Shown: in pieces, positions 8,789-17,826 of the stretch
Layout: each line of letters starts with the position of its first letter
Numbering within the stretch: position 1 is the stretch's first letter
Origin: Marivita sp046592965
Lineage (GTDB): Bacteria > Pseudomonadota > Alphaproteobacteria > Rhodobacterales > Rhodobacteraceae
DNA: 64,000 nt
NCBI RefSeq assembly: GCF_046592965.1
Contig: NZ_JBISBV010000005.1
Coordinates: 205,101 to 269,100, forward strand
Direction: 5' to 3'
Notes under the pieces: generated by a model
What the model was told of the DNA's origin: nothing
What the model saw: the letters and a program-made list of their open reading frames with translations, nothing else
Database searches by the model: none
Position numbers and translations under genes: made by a program

Positions 8789-10966
8789 CTATTCGTCGGC
8801 GGTATGCGTCAGCTTGGGCACATCCGAGGCACCGGCCGACCCGCGACCCGAGAGTGACGGGTTTTCCATGAAAAAGCGGTGACAGTTGAAGACAAACTCG
8901 CCTTCGTCCCAAGTGGTGCGCACAAACCGGCCATCGGGTTGCATGATCCAGCTTTGCGCCACGTCGGCCAGGTTGGCAGCCATGATCTGGCTGACGATCT
9001 GCGCCTTGACGGTGGCGTTCTCGATCTCGACCAATGTCTCGACACGTCGGTTCAGGTTGCGTCCCATCCAGTCGGCGGATGACATGAACACCCGTGCTTT
9101 CTTGTGCGGCAGCCCGTGTCCGTTGCCAAAGCAAATGATCCGCGAATGCTCCAGAAACCGGCCGATGATGGATTTGACGCGGATATTTTCGCTCAAGCCC
9201 TCGACACCGGGGCGCAAGCCGCAAATGCCCCGGATCACGCAGTCAATCTTAACCCCGTCCTGGCTGGCGGCATAAAGCGCGTCGATCATGTCCGGCTCGA
9301 TCAGTGAATTCATCTTCAGCCAGATATGCGCCGGCTTGCCCGCCCGCGCGAATTCCGACTCTGCCGCGATCATCTCCAGCATTTTCGGCTTGAGAGTATG
9401 GGGCGAGATGCTCAGGTTCTCCAGTCCCTCGGGCTGCGCATAGCCCGACAGGTAATTGAATACCTTGGTGGCATCGCGCCCCAGCTTGTCGTCACAGGTG
9501 AAAAAACTCAGATCGGTGTAGATGGTCGCGGTGATCGGGTGATAATTGCCGGTGCCGTAATGGGTGTAGGTCACCAGGCGGTTGCCCTCGCGCCGCACCA
9601 CGATGGAAATCTTGGCGTGTGTCTTCCATTCCAGAAAACCGTACACCACATGTGCGCCCGCGCGTTCCAGACGCCGGGACTGGCGGATATTGGCGGCTTC
9701 GTCGAACCGCGCCTTCAACTCGACGAGGGCGGTCACCGATTTGCCATCCTCGGCCGCTTCGCAAAGAGCGGCCACAATCGGCGATTGGCGGGATGTGCGG
9801 TAGAGCGTCTGTTTGATCGCCACCACATCTGGATCGCGCGCAGCCTGGGCAAGAAACCGGACGACCATGTCGAAGGTTTCATAGGGGTGATGCAACAGCA
9901 TGTCCTTCTGGCGGATGGCCGCGAACATATCGCCGTCGAAATCCTGTACCCGTTCCGGTACGCGCGGCGAAAACGCCGGCCAAAGCAGATCGGGGCGCGC
10001 GTCGAGCACAAGTTGGCGCAGATCCGCCATGCCGATCATTCCGGTCAGTTCGATCACATCGTCGTCGCGCACCCGCAATTCATGCATCACGGTTGCCCGC
10101 AACCGTTCGGGGGCGCCCGCGGATACCGTGAGGCGCACCACTTCTCCGCGCCGGCGCCGCTTCAAGGCCACCTCGAATTCGCGGACCAGATCCTCGGCTT
10201 CCTCCTCGACCTCGATATCGCTGTCGCGCAGCACCCGGAAACCAAAATGGTCGCGCAGCTTGTAGCCCGGAAACAGCCGGTCGAAATGCAACAGCAAAAC
10301 CTCTTCGAGAAAGATGAACCGGTCTGTGCCGCTTTGCGCGGGCAGCGCGATAAACCGCTCGATCTGTGCTGGGATCGGCAGCAGCGCTTGCAGCCCGGTC
10401 TTGTCCTTGCGTCGTTCCAGCTGAAGGGCCAGGCAATAGCCATTGTTGGCGATAAACGGGAACGGATGTGCAGGATCGACGGCCAGCGGCGTCAATACCG
10501 GGAACACCTGATTGAGAAACACGTCTTCCAGATAGGCCCGATCGTCGTCGTCCAGATCGTCCCGATTGAGAATCGAGATGTTCTCGGCCTCCATCTGCTC
10601 GCGTAGATCGGCCAGCACGCGCTGCTGAGACGCCATCAGATCCCGGGCATCCGCGTTGATCAGCACCAGTTGCTCGGCCGGGGTCAGCCCGTCGGCGGCT
10701 GGCGTGACGTTGCCCGCCTGCGCCAGTTCGCGCAAACCGGCGACGCGCACGGTGTAAAACTCATCCAGATTGGCCGCCGAGATCGACAGGAAACGCAAAC
10801 GCTCGAGCAAGGGCACGCGCGGGTTTTCAGCCTCTTCCAGAACCCGCCAGTTGAACCCCAGCCAAGACAGTTCGCGATTCACAAAGCGTCCGGGGCCGGT
10901 CAGATCGACATCACTCACCTCCGCCGGAGCAGCAAGCGGTGCGTGCAGAAAATCGGCGCGATTCAT
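8789..10966 (-). CDS. ppk1: Polyphosphate kinase 1
   Basis: Ppk1 makes long-chain polyphosphate reversibly from ATP at the membrane-associated phosphohistidine enzyme. The 725-residue protein has the N domain (VNRELSWLGFNWRVLEEA near residue 29), the head domain, and the two phospholipase-D-like catalytic domains. The autophosphorylated His is in the FLEWKTHAKI segment, followed by the signature YTHYGTGNYHPITA. The final conserved part includes SSADWMGRNLNRRVETLVEI. The ATG at 10966 has AGGG upstream. hda lies 35 bases upstream on the same strand and ppx downstream, the usual alphaproteobacterial order. It is full length, with no damaged motif seen. Confidence 0.97.
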   Translation of the reverse strand: MNRADFLHAPLAAPAEVSDVDLTGPGRFVNRELSWLGFNWRVLEEAENPRVPLLERLRFLSISAANLDEFYTVRVAGLRELAQAGNVTPAADGLTPAEQLVLINADARDLMASQQRVLADLREQMEAENISILNRDDLDDDDRAYLEDVFLNQVFPVLTPLAVDPAHPFPFIANNGYCLALQLERRKDKTGLQALLPIPAQIERFIALPAQSGTDRFIFLEEVLLLHFDRLFPGYKLRDHFGFRVLRDSDIEVEEEAEDLVREFEVALKRRRRGEVVRLTVSAGAPERLRATVMHELRVRDDDVIELTGMIGMADLRQLVLDARPDLLWPAFSPRVPERVQDFDGDMFAAIRQKDMLLHHPYETFDMVVRFLAQAARDPDVVAIKQTLYRTSRQSPIVAALCEAAEDGKSVTALVELKARFDEAANIRQSRRLERAGAHVVYGFLEWKTHAKISIVVRREGNRLVTYTHYGTGNYHPITATIYTDLSFFTCDDKLGRDATKVFNYLSGYAQPEGLENLSISPHTLKPKMLEMIAAESEFARAGKPAHIWLKMNSLIEPDMIDALYAASQDGVKIDCVIRGICGLRPGVEGLSENIRVKSIIGRFLEHSRIICFGNGHGLPHKKARVFMSSADWMGRNLNRRVETLVEIENATVKAQIVSQIMAANLADVAQSWIMQPDGRFVRTTWDEGEFVFNCHRFFMENPSLSGRGSAGASDVPKLTHTADE

Positions 10967-11001
10967 CGGAAATCCCTTTTGGCGGTCATGCGGCGGTTGA
11001 G

Positions 11002-11697
11002 TCAGTCTGGCGCGGTTTCCTCGGTAAATTCAAGCTCTGCCATTGCTTTGCGTGCCAAACTGCGCGTCACGCCCTTGGGCGTTCCCAACGCCTCGCGGTC
11101 CAGATGCGCGACGATCCGTCCGGCGGCATCGAAGGACCGCGGCATGCGGCGCACCAGATAGGGGATGACATCGGCCATCGGAACGATCTGTCGATCCGCA
11201 AACAGCTTTGCCACCACCGCCGATAGCAACAGATCATCCGGTGCCGCCATCTTGGCGACTGCGGTGCCTGCCATCCGGCTTGCCAGATCGGGCAGGGACA
11301 GCCCCCACCGCGCCGGCGGCAACGTCGCCGTCATCAACAAGGTGTGGCCATTGGCAAGAACCAGATTGTGCAGGTGGAACAACGCGGTTTCCAACGCGGC
11401 ATCACCTGAGATCCGTTCGACATCCTCGATGCAGATCGACGATGCAGCAAGCTCGGGCACGTCGGATTCGCGCAGATCGGTTGCCGCAACCATGCGACCG
11501 CCGCTTTCATTGCACCAGACGTGAACCAGATGGGTCTTGCCGGACCCGTGTGGCCCCACCAAAGCCAGTTTGCCGCTTGGCCAGCCGGGCCACATGTCGA
11601 TCAGCCCCAACGCCACCGCATTGCTTTCGGTGATATAGAAATCGCCGCGCCCCAGCGCGGGTCGCGCGGGGATGTCGAATTTCATCTGATGCGGCAT
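11002..11697 (-). CDS. hda: DnaA-related regulatory inactivator Hda
   Basis: The 231-residue protein is a DnaA-like AAA+ ATPase without the DNA-binding domain of DnaA. In alphaproteobacteria Hda binds the beta clamp and stimulates ATP hydrolysis by DnaA so that replication starts only once per cycle. The P-loop GPHGSGKTHLVH lies at residues 48-59 and a Walker B-like SICIEDVER near 91. The very N-terminus (MPHQMKFDIP) is where the clamp-binding peptide is expected, though it fits the QL[SA]LP consensus only loosely. The start codon follows the stop codon of the AI-2E permease directly with no gap, so the two are translationally linked; ppk1 follows. Confidence 0.9.
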   Translation of the reverse strand: MPHQMKFDIPARPALGRGDFYITESNAVALGLIDMWPGWPSGKLALVGPHGSGKTHLVHVWCNESGGRMVAATDLRESDVPELAASSICIEDVERISGDAALETALFHLHNLVLANGHTLLMTATLPPARWGLSLPDLASRMAGTAVAKMAAPDDLLLSAVVAKLFADRQIVPMADVIPYLVRRMPRSFDAAGRIVAHLDREALGTPKGVTRSLARKAMAELEFTEETAPD

Positions 11698-12765
11698 TTA
11701 TCGCGGATCCTGATCGCTTGCGCCACGGTACAACTGGCTGCTCAGATATTGGTCGGCCGCAAAGCGCGTCACCACTCCGATGACCGCCGCCAAGGGCACC
11801 GCCACCAACATCCCGACAAAGCCGAACAGCGTGCCGAAGATCGCCAGCGCCAGAAGCAGCCAGACGGGGTGCAGCCCGACCGATGAGCCCACAAGCTTGG
11901 GCGTCAGGAAATTGCCCTCGACCACCTGTCCGACCACGAAGACGCCTGCCACCAGTCCGATGGACACCCAGTCGCCCCAGAACTGGAACAGCGCCAGACC
12001 TATCGCCAGTGCCCCACCAATCAAGGCGCCAAGATAGGGAATGAACGTCACCAATCCGGCGATGAACCCGACCACAAGGCCGAATTGCAAGCCGATAAGC
12101 ATCAGTGCAACTGCGTAGTAGGTGCCCAAGATGATGCAAACCGTGCCCATTCCGCGTATGAACCCGGCCAAGGTCGCGTCGATGTCGCGTGCCAGTTTGC
12201 GAATGGTCGGCGCATGGTCGCGCGGCAACAGCCTGTCGACCCGAGCCACCATTCTGTCCCAATCAAGCAGCAGATAGACGGCAACGACCGGAACGATCAC
12301 GAACAGCATGATCACATTGATCAGTCCCGCCGCCGAACTGAGGATGGTGTTCAGCAATTCACCGCCCTTGGCCTGGATCGTTTCTCCCATCGACACGAGC
12401 GACTGGCGCAGGGCACTTTCGGAATTGACCAAATCGGGGAACCGCTCGGCAAGGAAGTCGCGCAAGCGGTTGAACAGCGCCGGTGCGACCTCGAAGAGTT
12501 CGACCGCCTGCCGGATCAGTGTCGGGATGAGGAACAGGAGCATCACCGTGAAGGCCAATATCCCGACCACCGTGATCAGCGCCGTGGCCGCGACGCGCGA
12601 CAGTCCCAGTCTTTCCAGACGGTCCGCCGCCGGATCGAGGAAATACGCGATTGCGCCGCCCAAAACGAACGGCAGCAACACATCGCCAAGAAACCAGAGC
12701 ACGACCACGAACGCGATCGCGGCAATTCCCCAATATTTCAATTGCTCCCGCGCGGTAAGCGCCAT
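11698..12765 (-). CDS. AI-2E family (PerM-like) transporter
   Basis: This 355-residue inner-membrane protein has the AI-2E transporter pattern: N-terminal helices (FVVVLWFLGDVLLPFVLGGAIAY region), a long cytosolic helical segment, then four or five C-terminal helices with the family signature FIPYLGALIGG and a terminal VPLAAVIGVV segment. Family members export autoinducer-2 or act as sodium/proton antiporters; the substrate here is unknown. I place the start at ATG 12765 (MALTAREQLKYWG) because AAGGG lies nine bases upstream and the length then fits the family; the frame stays open 61 codons further upstream into the proS leader. It heads an operon with hda and ppk1 and is divergent from proS. 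Confidence 0.87.
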   Translation of the reverse strand: MALTAREQLKYWGIAAIAFVVVLWFLGDVLLPFVLGGAIAYFLDPAADRLERLGLSRVAATALITVVGILAFTVMLLFLIPTLIRQAVELFEVAPALFNRLRDFLAERFPDLVNSESALRQSLVSMGETIQAKGGELLNTILSSAAGLINVIMLFVIVPVVAVYLLLDWDRMVARVDRLLPRDHAPTIRKLARDIDATLAGFIRGMGTVCIILGTYYAVALMLIGLQFGLVVGFIAGLVTFIPYLGALIGGALAIGLALFQFWGDWVSIGLVAGVFVVGQVVEGNFLTPKLVGSSVGLHPVWLLLALAIFGTLFGFVGMLVAVPLAAVIGVVTRFAADQYLSSQLYRGASDQDPR

Positions 12766-12946
12766 GGCACACGCCCTTATATTTGCGCCCTTCATCGCCT
12801 TTCGGACCCCGGGATTCAAGAGGCACGCGCCTTCGCATCGCGTAATCGCGAAACCTTGCAAAAGCCGGTTATTGATCGCGCGGCTGTCTTGCCGGTCCTG
12901 ATCCAACCGGATAGGACGGCGCAAACCACCCTGAAGAGGTCCAAAC

Positions 12947-14299
12947 ATGCGCCTGTCCCGCTATTTCCTGCCCGTGCTCAAGGAAACCCCCTCCGAGGCC
13001 CAGATCGTCAGCCATCGCCTAATGCTGCGGGCGGGGATGATCAAACAGGCCAGCGCCGGGATCTATTCGTGGCTGCCCATGGGCTACAAGGTGCTGCGCA
13101 ACATCGAAAATATCGTTCATCAGGAGCAGGCGAGGGCAGGCCATCTCGCAATGCTGATGCCCACGATCCAGTCCGCCGACCTTTGGCGGGAAAGCGGGCG
13201 ATACGATGCGTATGGCGAAGAAATGCTGCGCATCAAGGACCGCGGCGGGCGCGACATGCTGTTCACGCCCACGGCCGAGGAGCTGATCACGGATATCTTC
13301 CGCGCGCATGTCAGCAGCTACAAGGACTTGCCTCTGACCCTCTACCAGATCCAGTGGAAATTCCGCGACGAGATTCGCCCCCGCTTCGGCGTCATGCGCG
13401 GTCGCGAATTCCTGATGAAGGACGGCTACAATTTCGATTTGACCAAGGAAGATGCGCTGCACGCCTATAACCGGCACTTGGTCAGCTACTTGCGCACCTA
13501 TGAACGCATGGGGCTGCAAGCGATCCCGATGCGCGCGGATTCCGGCCCGATCGGCGGTGACGATACACATGAATTTCTCGTGCTGGCCGAGACGGGCGAG
13601 TCAGAGGTGTTCTATGACAGCGAGATCACCGATCTGAAATTCGGCGACCGGCAGATCGACTACGATGACAAGGCGCAGTGTCAAGCGGTGCTCGACGAAT
13701 TCACCTCGCGCTACGCGCGCACCGACGAGACCCATGACGAGGCCGAATTTGCCAAGGTCCCCGAAGACCGCCGCCGCACCGCGCGGGGTATCGAGGTCGG
13801 TCAGATCTTCTACTTCGGCACCAAGTATTCCGACGCGATGGGCGCCACCGTGGCTGACGCAGAGGGCAATCGCGTTCCGGTCCACATGGGAAGCCACGGC
13901 ATCGGCGTCAGCCGCCTGCTCGGCGCTATCATCGAGGCGAGCCATGACGACAAGGGCATCATCTGGCCCGAAGGCGTGACCCCGTTCCATTGCGGAATCG
14001 TCAACCTCAAGCAAGGCGATGCAGAAGCCGATGCAGCGTGCCAGTCGCTCTATGACAGCCTGATCGCGCTCGGGCTTGACCCGCTGTATGATGATCGCAA
14101 CGAACGCGCCGGAGCCAAATTTGCAACGATGGATTTGATCGGCTTGCCGTGGCGGATCACGGTCGGTCCGCGCGGCCTCAAGAACGGTGTCGTGGAACTC
14201 ACGTCCCGTCGCACCGGCGAAAGCGAGGAACTGGCGCCGGAAACGGCGATCCAGCGCGTCGCTGACATCTACGCGAAGGTCCGGCCTTCTTCTCATTGA
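12947..14299 (+). CDS. proS: Prolyl-tRNA synthetase (short, no editing insertion)
   Basis: This class II aminoacyl-tRNA synthetase charges tRNA-Pro with proline. The 450-residue length is typical of the alphaproteobacterial form, which lacks the ~180-residue INS editing domain found between motifs 2 and 3 in E. coli. Motif 1 is in QASAGIYSWLPMGYKVL, motif 2 in TPTAEELITD and the following FRDEIRPRFGVMRGREF, and motif 3 in GSHGIGVSRLLGAI. The C-terminal anticodon-binding domain includes DDRNERAGAKFATMDLIG. ATG 12947 has AAGAGG upstream. It is monocistronic, divergent from the permease operon and convergent with glmM. Misacylated Ala-tRNA-Pro would have to be cleared by a separate enzyme not seen here. 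Confidence 0.96.
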   Translation: MRLSRYFLPVLKETPSEAQIVSHRLMLRAGMIKQASAGIYSWLPMGYKVLRNIENIVHQEQARAGHLAMLMPTIQSADLWRESGRYDAYGEEMLRIKDRGGRDMLFTPTAEELITDIFRAHVSSYKDLPLTLYQIQWKFRDEIRPRFGVMRGREFLMKDGYNFDLTKEDALHAYNRHLVSYLRTYERMGLQAIPMRADSGPIGGDDTHEFLVLAETGESEVFYDSEITDLKFGDRQIDYDDKAQCQAVLDEFTSRYARTDETHDEAEFAKVPEDRRRTARGIEVGQIFYFGTKYSDAMGATVADAEGNRVPVHMGSHGIGVSRLLGAIIEASHDDKGIIWPEGVTPFHCGIVNLKQGDAEADAACQSLYDSLIALGLDPLYDDRNERAGAKFATMDLIGLPWRITVGPRGLKNGVVELTSRRTGESEELAPETAIQRVADIYAKVRPSSH

Positions 14300-14353
14300 A
14301 AATACTCCGGCGATTTGGGGGTGGCTCCCCCATTCCGCCGGTTTGCGTATTTT
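14299..14353. repeat. Large palindromic intergenic repeat, copy C
   Basis: Nested inverted repeats: AAAATAC (14299-14305) with GTATTTT (14347-14353), CCGGCG (14307-14312) with CGCCGG (14336-14341), and GGGGG with CCCCC around TGGCT in the centre. It lies between the convergent proS and glmM genes and is probably a bidirectional terminator. The outer AAATAC box and G/C core relate it to the copies at 6781 and 43571. Confidence 0.7.
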
Positions 14354-14383
14354 GCCACGCGGCCTGAACGCCGCGCTGTCAGA

Positions 14384-15727
14384 TCACGCCGTAGCCTCGA
14401 CTTCGGCAACGATGCCGTCAACCACGTCGACAAGCAGCGCCTCGTCTTCGCATTCCGCCATCACCCGGATCAGCGGCTCGGTTCCGGACTTGCGGATCAA
14501 CAGCCGGCCCTTTCCGTCAAGCCGTGCTTCGGCGTCGGCAATGGCCCGCTTGACGGATGCGGCTTCCAACGGCGTCGCCGAGGCGTCATAGCGGACGTTC
14601 TTCAACAATTGTGGCACCGGATCGAAATTGCGCACCAACGCGCTGGCGGGGCGGCCGGACCGGCACATTTCGGCCAAAAACTGCAAACCGGCCATCAACC
14701 CGTCGCCCGTGGTGGCGTAATCCGTCATCACGATATGGCCCGACTGCTCTCCGCCGAGGTTCCAGCCGCCGCGCCGCATCGCCTCGACGACATAGCGGTC
14801 GCCGACGCCCGTGCGCTCAAGCCGCAAACCGCGTGCATCCAGAAACCGCTCCAGCCCGAGGTTCGACATCACCGTCGCCACAAGAACGCCACCGGCCAGC
14901 CGCTCTTCCTCGGCCCAGCGCGCCGCCATCAGCGCCATGATCTGATCGCCATCGGCAACCTGACCGGTCTCGTCGATCAGGATCACCCGGTCGGCATCGC
15001 CGTCCAGACAAATGCCAACATCCGCGCCATGCGCAACCACCGCCTCTGCCGCCAGTTGCGGATGAGTCGAGCCACAGCCCTTGTTGATATTCAGACCGTT
15101 CGGGCTCACCCCAAGTGGGATCACGTCGGCGCCCAGTTCCCAGAGAACCTCTGGCGCGGCCTTGTAGGCGGCCCCGTTGGCGCAATCGACGACCACCTTC
15201 AGACCGTCCAGCCGCTTGCCTGACGGAAAGGTGGATTTCACCCGTTCCTGATAGCGGAACCGACCGTCGTCGATCCGCTTGGCGCGCCCGATATTGTCGG
15301 CCTGCGCCACGTCCACGCCGCTGTTGATCAACGCTTCGATCTCGGCCTCGTCGTCATCCGACAATTTGAACCCGTCAGGACCGAAGAACTTGATTCCATT
15401 GTCCTGCGCCGGGTTGTGGCTGGCCGAGATCATGATGCCCAGATCGGCGCGCATGGATGGTGTCAGCAATCCGACAGCCGGTGTCGGGACCGGACCGAGC
15501 AGCAAGACGTTCATTCCCGTCGAGGTCAGACCGGCGGTCAGTGCGTTTTCGAACATATAGCCCGACAGCCGTGTATCCTTTCCGATAACAACGCGGTGTA
15601 CGCCTTTGGAATCGCGCCTGAAATGGCGACCGACGGCGGCACCGATGCGCAGCGCCATGTCGGCGGTCATCGGATGGATGTTGGCGGTCCCACGAACGCC
15701 GTCGGTGCCAAAAAGCTTGCGTGCCAT
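14384..15727 (-). CDS. glmM: Phosphoglucosamine mutase
   Basis: GlmM converts glucosamine-6-phosphate to glucosamine-1-phosphate for UDP-GlcNAc, peptidoglycan and lipopolysaccharide synthesis. The 447-residue protein has the four-domain alpha-D-phosphohexomutase layout. It starts MARKLFGTDGVRGTAN; the active-site phosphoserine motif ISASHNP lies at residues 100-106 (Ser103); the metal-binding loop DGDADR and the sugar-binding GEQSGH follow; and the phosphate-binding RKSGTEPLIRVM is near the C-terminus. The start codon overlaps the folP stop codon by one base (TAATG), so it is translationally coupled in a folB-folP-glmM operon, a common alphaproteobacterial order. Confidence 0.97.
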   Translation of the reverse strand: MARKLFGTDGVRGTANIHPMTADMALRIGAAVGRHFRRDSKGVHRVVIGKDTRLSGYMFENALTAGLTSTGMNVLLLGPVPTPAVGLLTPSMRADLGIMISASHNPAQDNGIKFFGPDGFKLSDDDEAEIEALINSGVDVAQADNIGRAKRIDDGRFRYQERVKSTFPSGKRLDGLKVVVDCANGAAYKAAPEVLWELGADVIPLGVSPNGLNINKGCGSTHPQLAAEAVVAHGADVGICLDGDADRVILIDETGQVADGDQIMALMAARWAEEERLAGGVLVATVMSNLGLERFLDARGLRLERTGVGDRYVVEAMRRGGWNLGGEQSGHIVMTDYATTGDGLMAGLQFLAEMCRSGRPASALVRNFDPVPQLLKNVRYDASATPLEAASVKRAIADAEARLDGKGRLLIRKSGTEPLIRVMAECEDEALLVDVVDGIVAEVEATA

Positions 15728-16737
15728 TACGGCTCTCCAAATTCTATCGCGCGCCAGAGCGAAAGCGCTTGGCGCGTTTCCAACACATCATGCACACGGA
15801 TCACTTGCACCCCTTGCGATGCAGCGTGCAAGGCCACGGCGATCGAGCCAGGCATTCGTGTGTCCGCTTTGCCCGCACCCGTAATCGTACCGATGAACTT
15901 TTTGCGGGATGCACCCAACAGGATCGGACAACCCAAGCCGTGAAACAGGGATAGATCGCGCAACAGCGTCAGGTTGTGCTCTTGTGTCTTGCCAAACCCG
16001 ATGCCCGGATCGACGATGATCCGGTCTCGGGCAATGCCAGCACGAACCAACGCGTCAACGCGGGCGTCCAGGAAATCATAGACGTCAAACCGCACGTCAT
16101 CATAGCGCGGCGCGTCCTGCATGGTTTGGGGGTCACCTTGCGCGTGCATGACGCAGACAGGAACTCCATGCGCGGCGCAAAGCGGCGCGAGGTCGGGATC
16201 ATAGGTGAAACCGGACACATCATTGACCAACGTCGCCCCCGCCTTCAACGCGGCCTCGGCCACCGCAGCTTTGCGCGTGTCGATCGAGATCGGAACGCCA
16301 AGCTCCGCAGCAATGGCGGCAATCGGGACAGCGACGCGTGCAATCTCTTCTTCAATCGCGATGGTGTCGGCACCCGGACGCGTACTCTCGCCGCCGACGT
16401 CTATGATATCAGCGCCATCGGCCGCCATCTGGCGCGCGTGGTTCAGCGCCGCCTCATGGCTCGCAAAGCGCCCGCCGTCGGAAAAGCTGTCGGGTGTCAC
16501 GTTCAGGATGCCCATCAGCGAGGTGCGAGACATGTCGCACCCGGCAATCGCGGCGCGCGGGGCGGTCAGGCGCTCCAGCACATCGCCCGGCACATCTGCC
16601 GCCGGTACAATCGACGCAGCACTGGTGCGGTCTTGCGCAACGACATCGCTGAACCACAACGGCGAACCCGCAAGCGGCAGCGCGCCAGCGGGGCGCGGCA
16701 GGCCGGATCGGGGCAGGGGGCGGTAATAGGTGCTCAT
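15727..16737 (-). CDS. folP: Dihydropteroate synthase with N-terminal extension
   Basis: FolP joins p-aminobenzoate to 6-hydroxymethyl-dihydropterin diphosphate in folate synthesis and is the sulfonamide target. The TIM-barrel core starts at about residue 74 with MGILNVTPDSFSDGG and continues with the pterin-binding DIIDVGGESTRPGA segment, VNDVSG, and the DPGIGFGKT and GASRKKFIG motifs. All expected substrate-binding motifs are present. The first ~70 residues are an extension (YYRPLPRSGLPRPAG onwards) absent from E. coli FolP; I recall similar extensions in Rhodobacterales enzymes. It lies between folB and glmM in one operon. Confidence 0.95.
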   Translation of the reverse strand: MSTYYRPLPRSGLPRPAGALPLAGSPLWFSDVVAQDRTSAASIVPAADVPGDVLERLTAPRAAIAGCDMSRTSLMGILNVTPDSFSDGGRFASHEAALNHARQMAADGADIIDVGGESTRPGADTIAIEEEIARVAVPIAAIAAELGVPISIDTRKAAVAEAALKAGATLVNDVSGFTYDPDLAPLCAAHGVPVCVMHAQGDPQTMQDAPRYDDVRFDVYDFLDARVDALVRAGIARDRIIVDPGIGFGKTQEHNLTLLRDLSLFHGLGCPILLGASRKKFIGTITGAGKADTRMPGSIAVALHAASQGVQVIRVHDVLETRQALSLWRAIEFGEP

Positions 16738-16776
16738 GCACGGTCAATGAAACGCGCCGCGCATTTTGACAAGCAC

Positions 16777-17703
16777 TTAGAGCACGGTTTCGCCGATGGG
16801 CGCGTTGCGGACCGATACATGGTCCGACGGCGGAACGTCCGCGCCGATGCTCAAAAGCTCGCTAGCTTCCATCATCGCGGCAAACCACGTTGTCAGCGCG
16901 ACAGCATCGCTGAACGCTGATTTCGGACCATCTACGGCATCCAGAACAATCTTCGATGGCGCCCACACGCAGACCTGCCCGTTCTTCATCGCCCAATCAA
17001 GCTCGGTGCGTGTGGAGACGACCTTGCATCGCGTGTCGCGCGCGGCCAGAACCCAACCGTTCTGTTCGATTGCCAAAAGGTCGATCCGTCTTTGCGCCAA
17101 CGGATGCGTGACCTTCGGACGCGGACCGTCGGGCAGCCCGACAGTCAAGATCAGCGGCGCAGTTTGGGATTGCAGGGCGTCGATCCAGGTACCCAGATGC
17201 TCTGACCGCAATGCGTCGTTCGAAAGATAAACCACACGCGGATGCGGCCGTAGGTGCTCGGCATCCGTCGCCGCGTCGCCCAAATCCGCTCGCGAGCGCA
17301 CAATCTCGACCCCCAACGCCCCCGGTCCACGGTCCAGTTTCTCGATCCGCACGAAGGTTCGCAGCGCTTGGGGTTCCAGCAAAATACGCTCTGCGATCCG
17401 GGCCGCCAGCGTTTCGAGCAGGTTCACGCGCTCTTCTGCAAGCTCGGTCGCGATCGCTTCGGTCACCCGATCATAGGACAGGATGCGATCAACGTCATCG
17501 TCAATAAGTCCAACGATCGGTTGCACTTCCACGACGATGTTAAAGCAAATTCGCTGGGTCGTCCCACGCTCGGACTGGAACGCACCGATCTCGACCTCGA
17601 CGATATGGTCGCGCAACGAGATGCGGTCGACCGGGCCGTCAGCCGCCGTGGCGATTGCTCGCTCGGCGGGGTGCGCAAATGCCTGTCGGATTTCGGTGCT
17701 CAT
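16777..17703 (-). CDS. folB: Dihydroneopterin aldolase-like protein with an extra C-terminal domain
   Basis: Residues ~24-135 match the FolB fold (7,8-dihydroneopterin aldolase, folate pathway): DRISLRDHIVEVEIGAF, then RICFNIVVEV, DRILSYDRVTEAI, the NLLETLAARIAERIL helix with its conserved Glu, and a VRIEKLDRGPGALGVEI strand pair. FolB proteins are normally ~120 residues; this one has 308. The remaining ~170 residues (from about HPRVVYLSNDALRSEHLGTW) form a separate soluble domain I cannot name. The gene is first in the folB-folP-glmM operon, which supports the folate role. The aldolase assignment is good; the role of the second domain is unknown. Confidence 0.82.
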   Translation of the reverse strand: MSTEIRQAFAHPAERAIATAADGPVDRISLRDHIVEVEIGAFQSERGTTQRICFNIVVEVQPIVGLIDDDVDRILSYDRVTEAIATELAEERVNLLETLAARIAERILLEPQALRTFVRIEKLDRGPGALGVEIVRSRADLGDAATDAEHLRPHPRVVYLSNDALRSEHLGTWIDALQSQTAPLILTVGLPDGPRPKVTHPLAQRRIDLLAIEQNGWVLAARDTRCKVVSTRTELDWAMKNGQVCVWAPSKIVLDAVDGPKSAFSDAVALTTWFAAMMEASELLSIGADVPPSDHVSVRNAPIGETVL

Positions 17704-17826
17704 CGCGCGTCCTTGAGTATCGATTCCCAGTATCGGGATATCAGAGGGTGCGACGAACGCAAATGCCGCGAAGGGGCGTATCAGACGCCGCTCGCGACAG
17801 GGAAGGGGTGACGGCCGGTTTTCAGT

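Noticed and set aside
11698..12948. Longer AI-2E permease starting at 12948
   Set aside because: The first 61 codons show no membrane or family pattern and cover the proS leader; ATG 12765 gives the family length and start.
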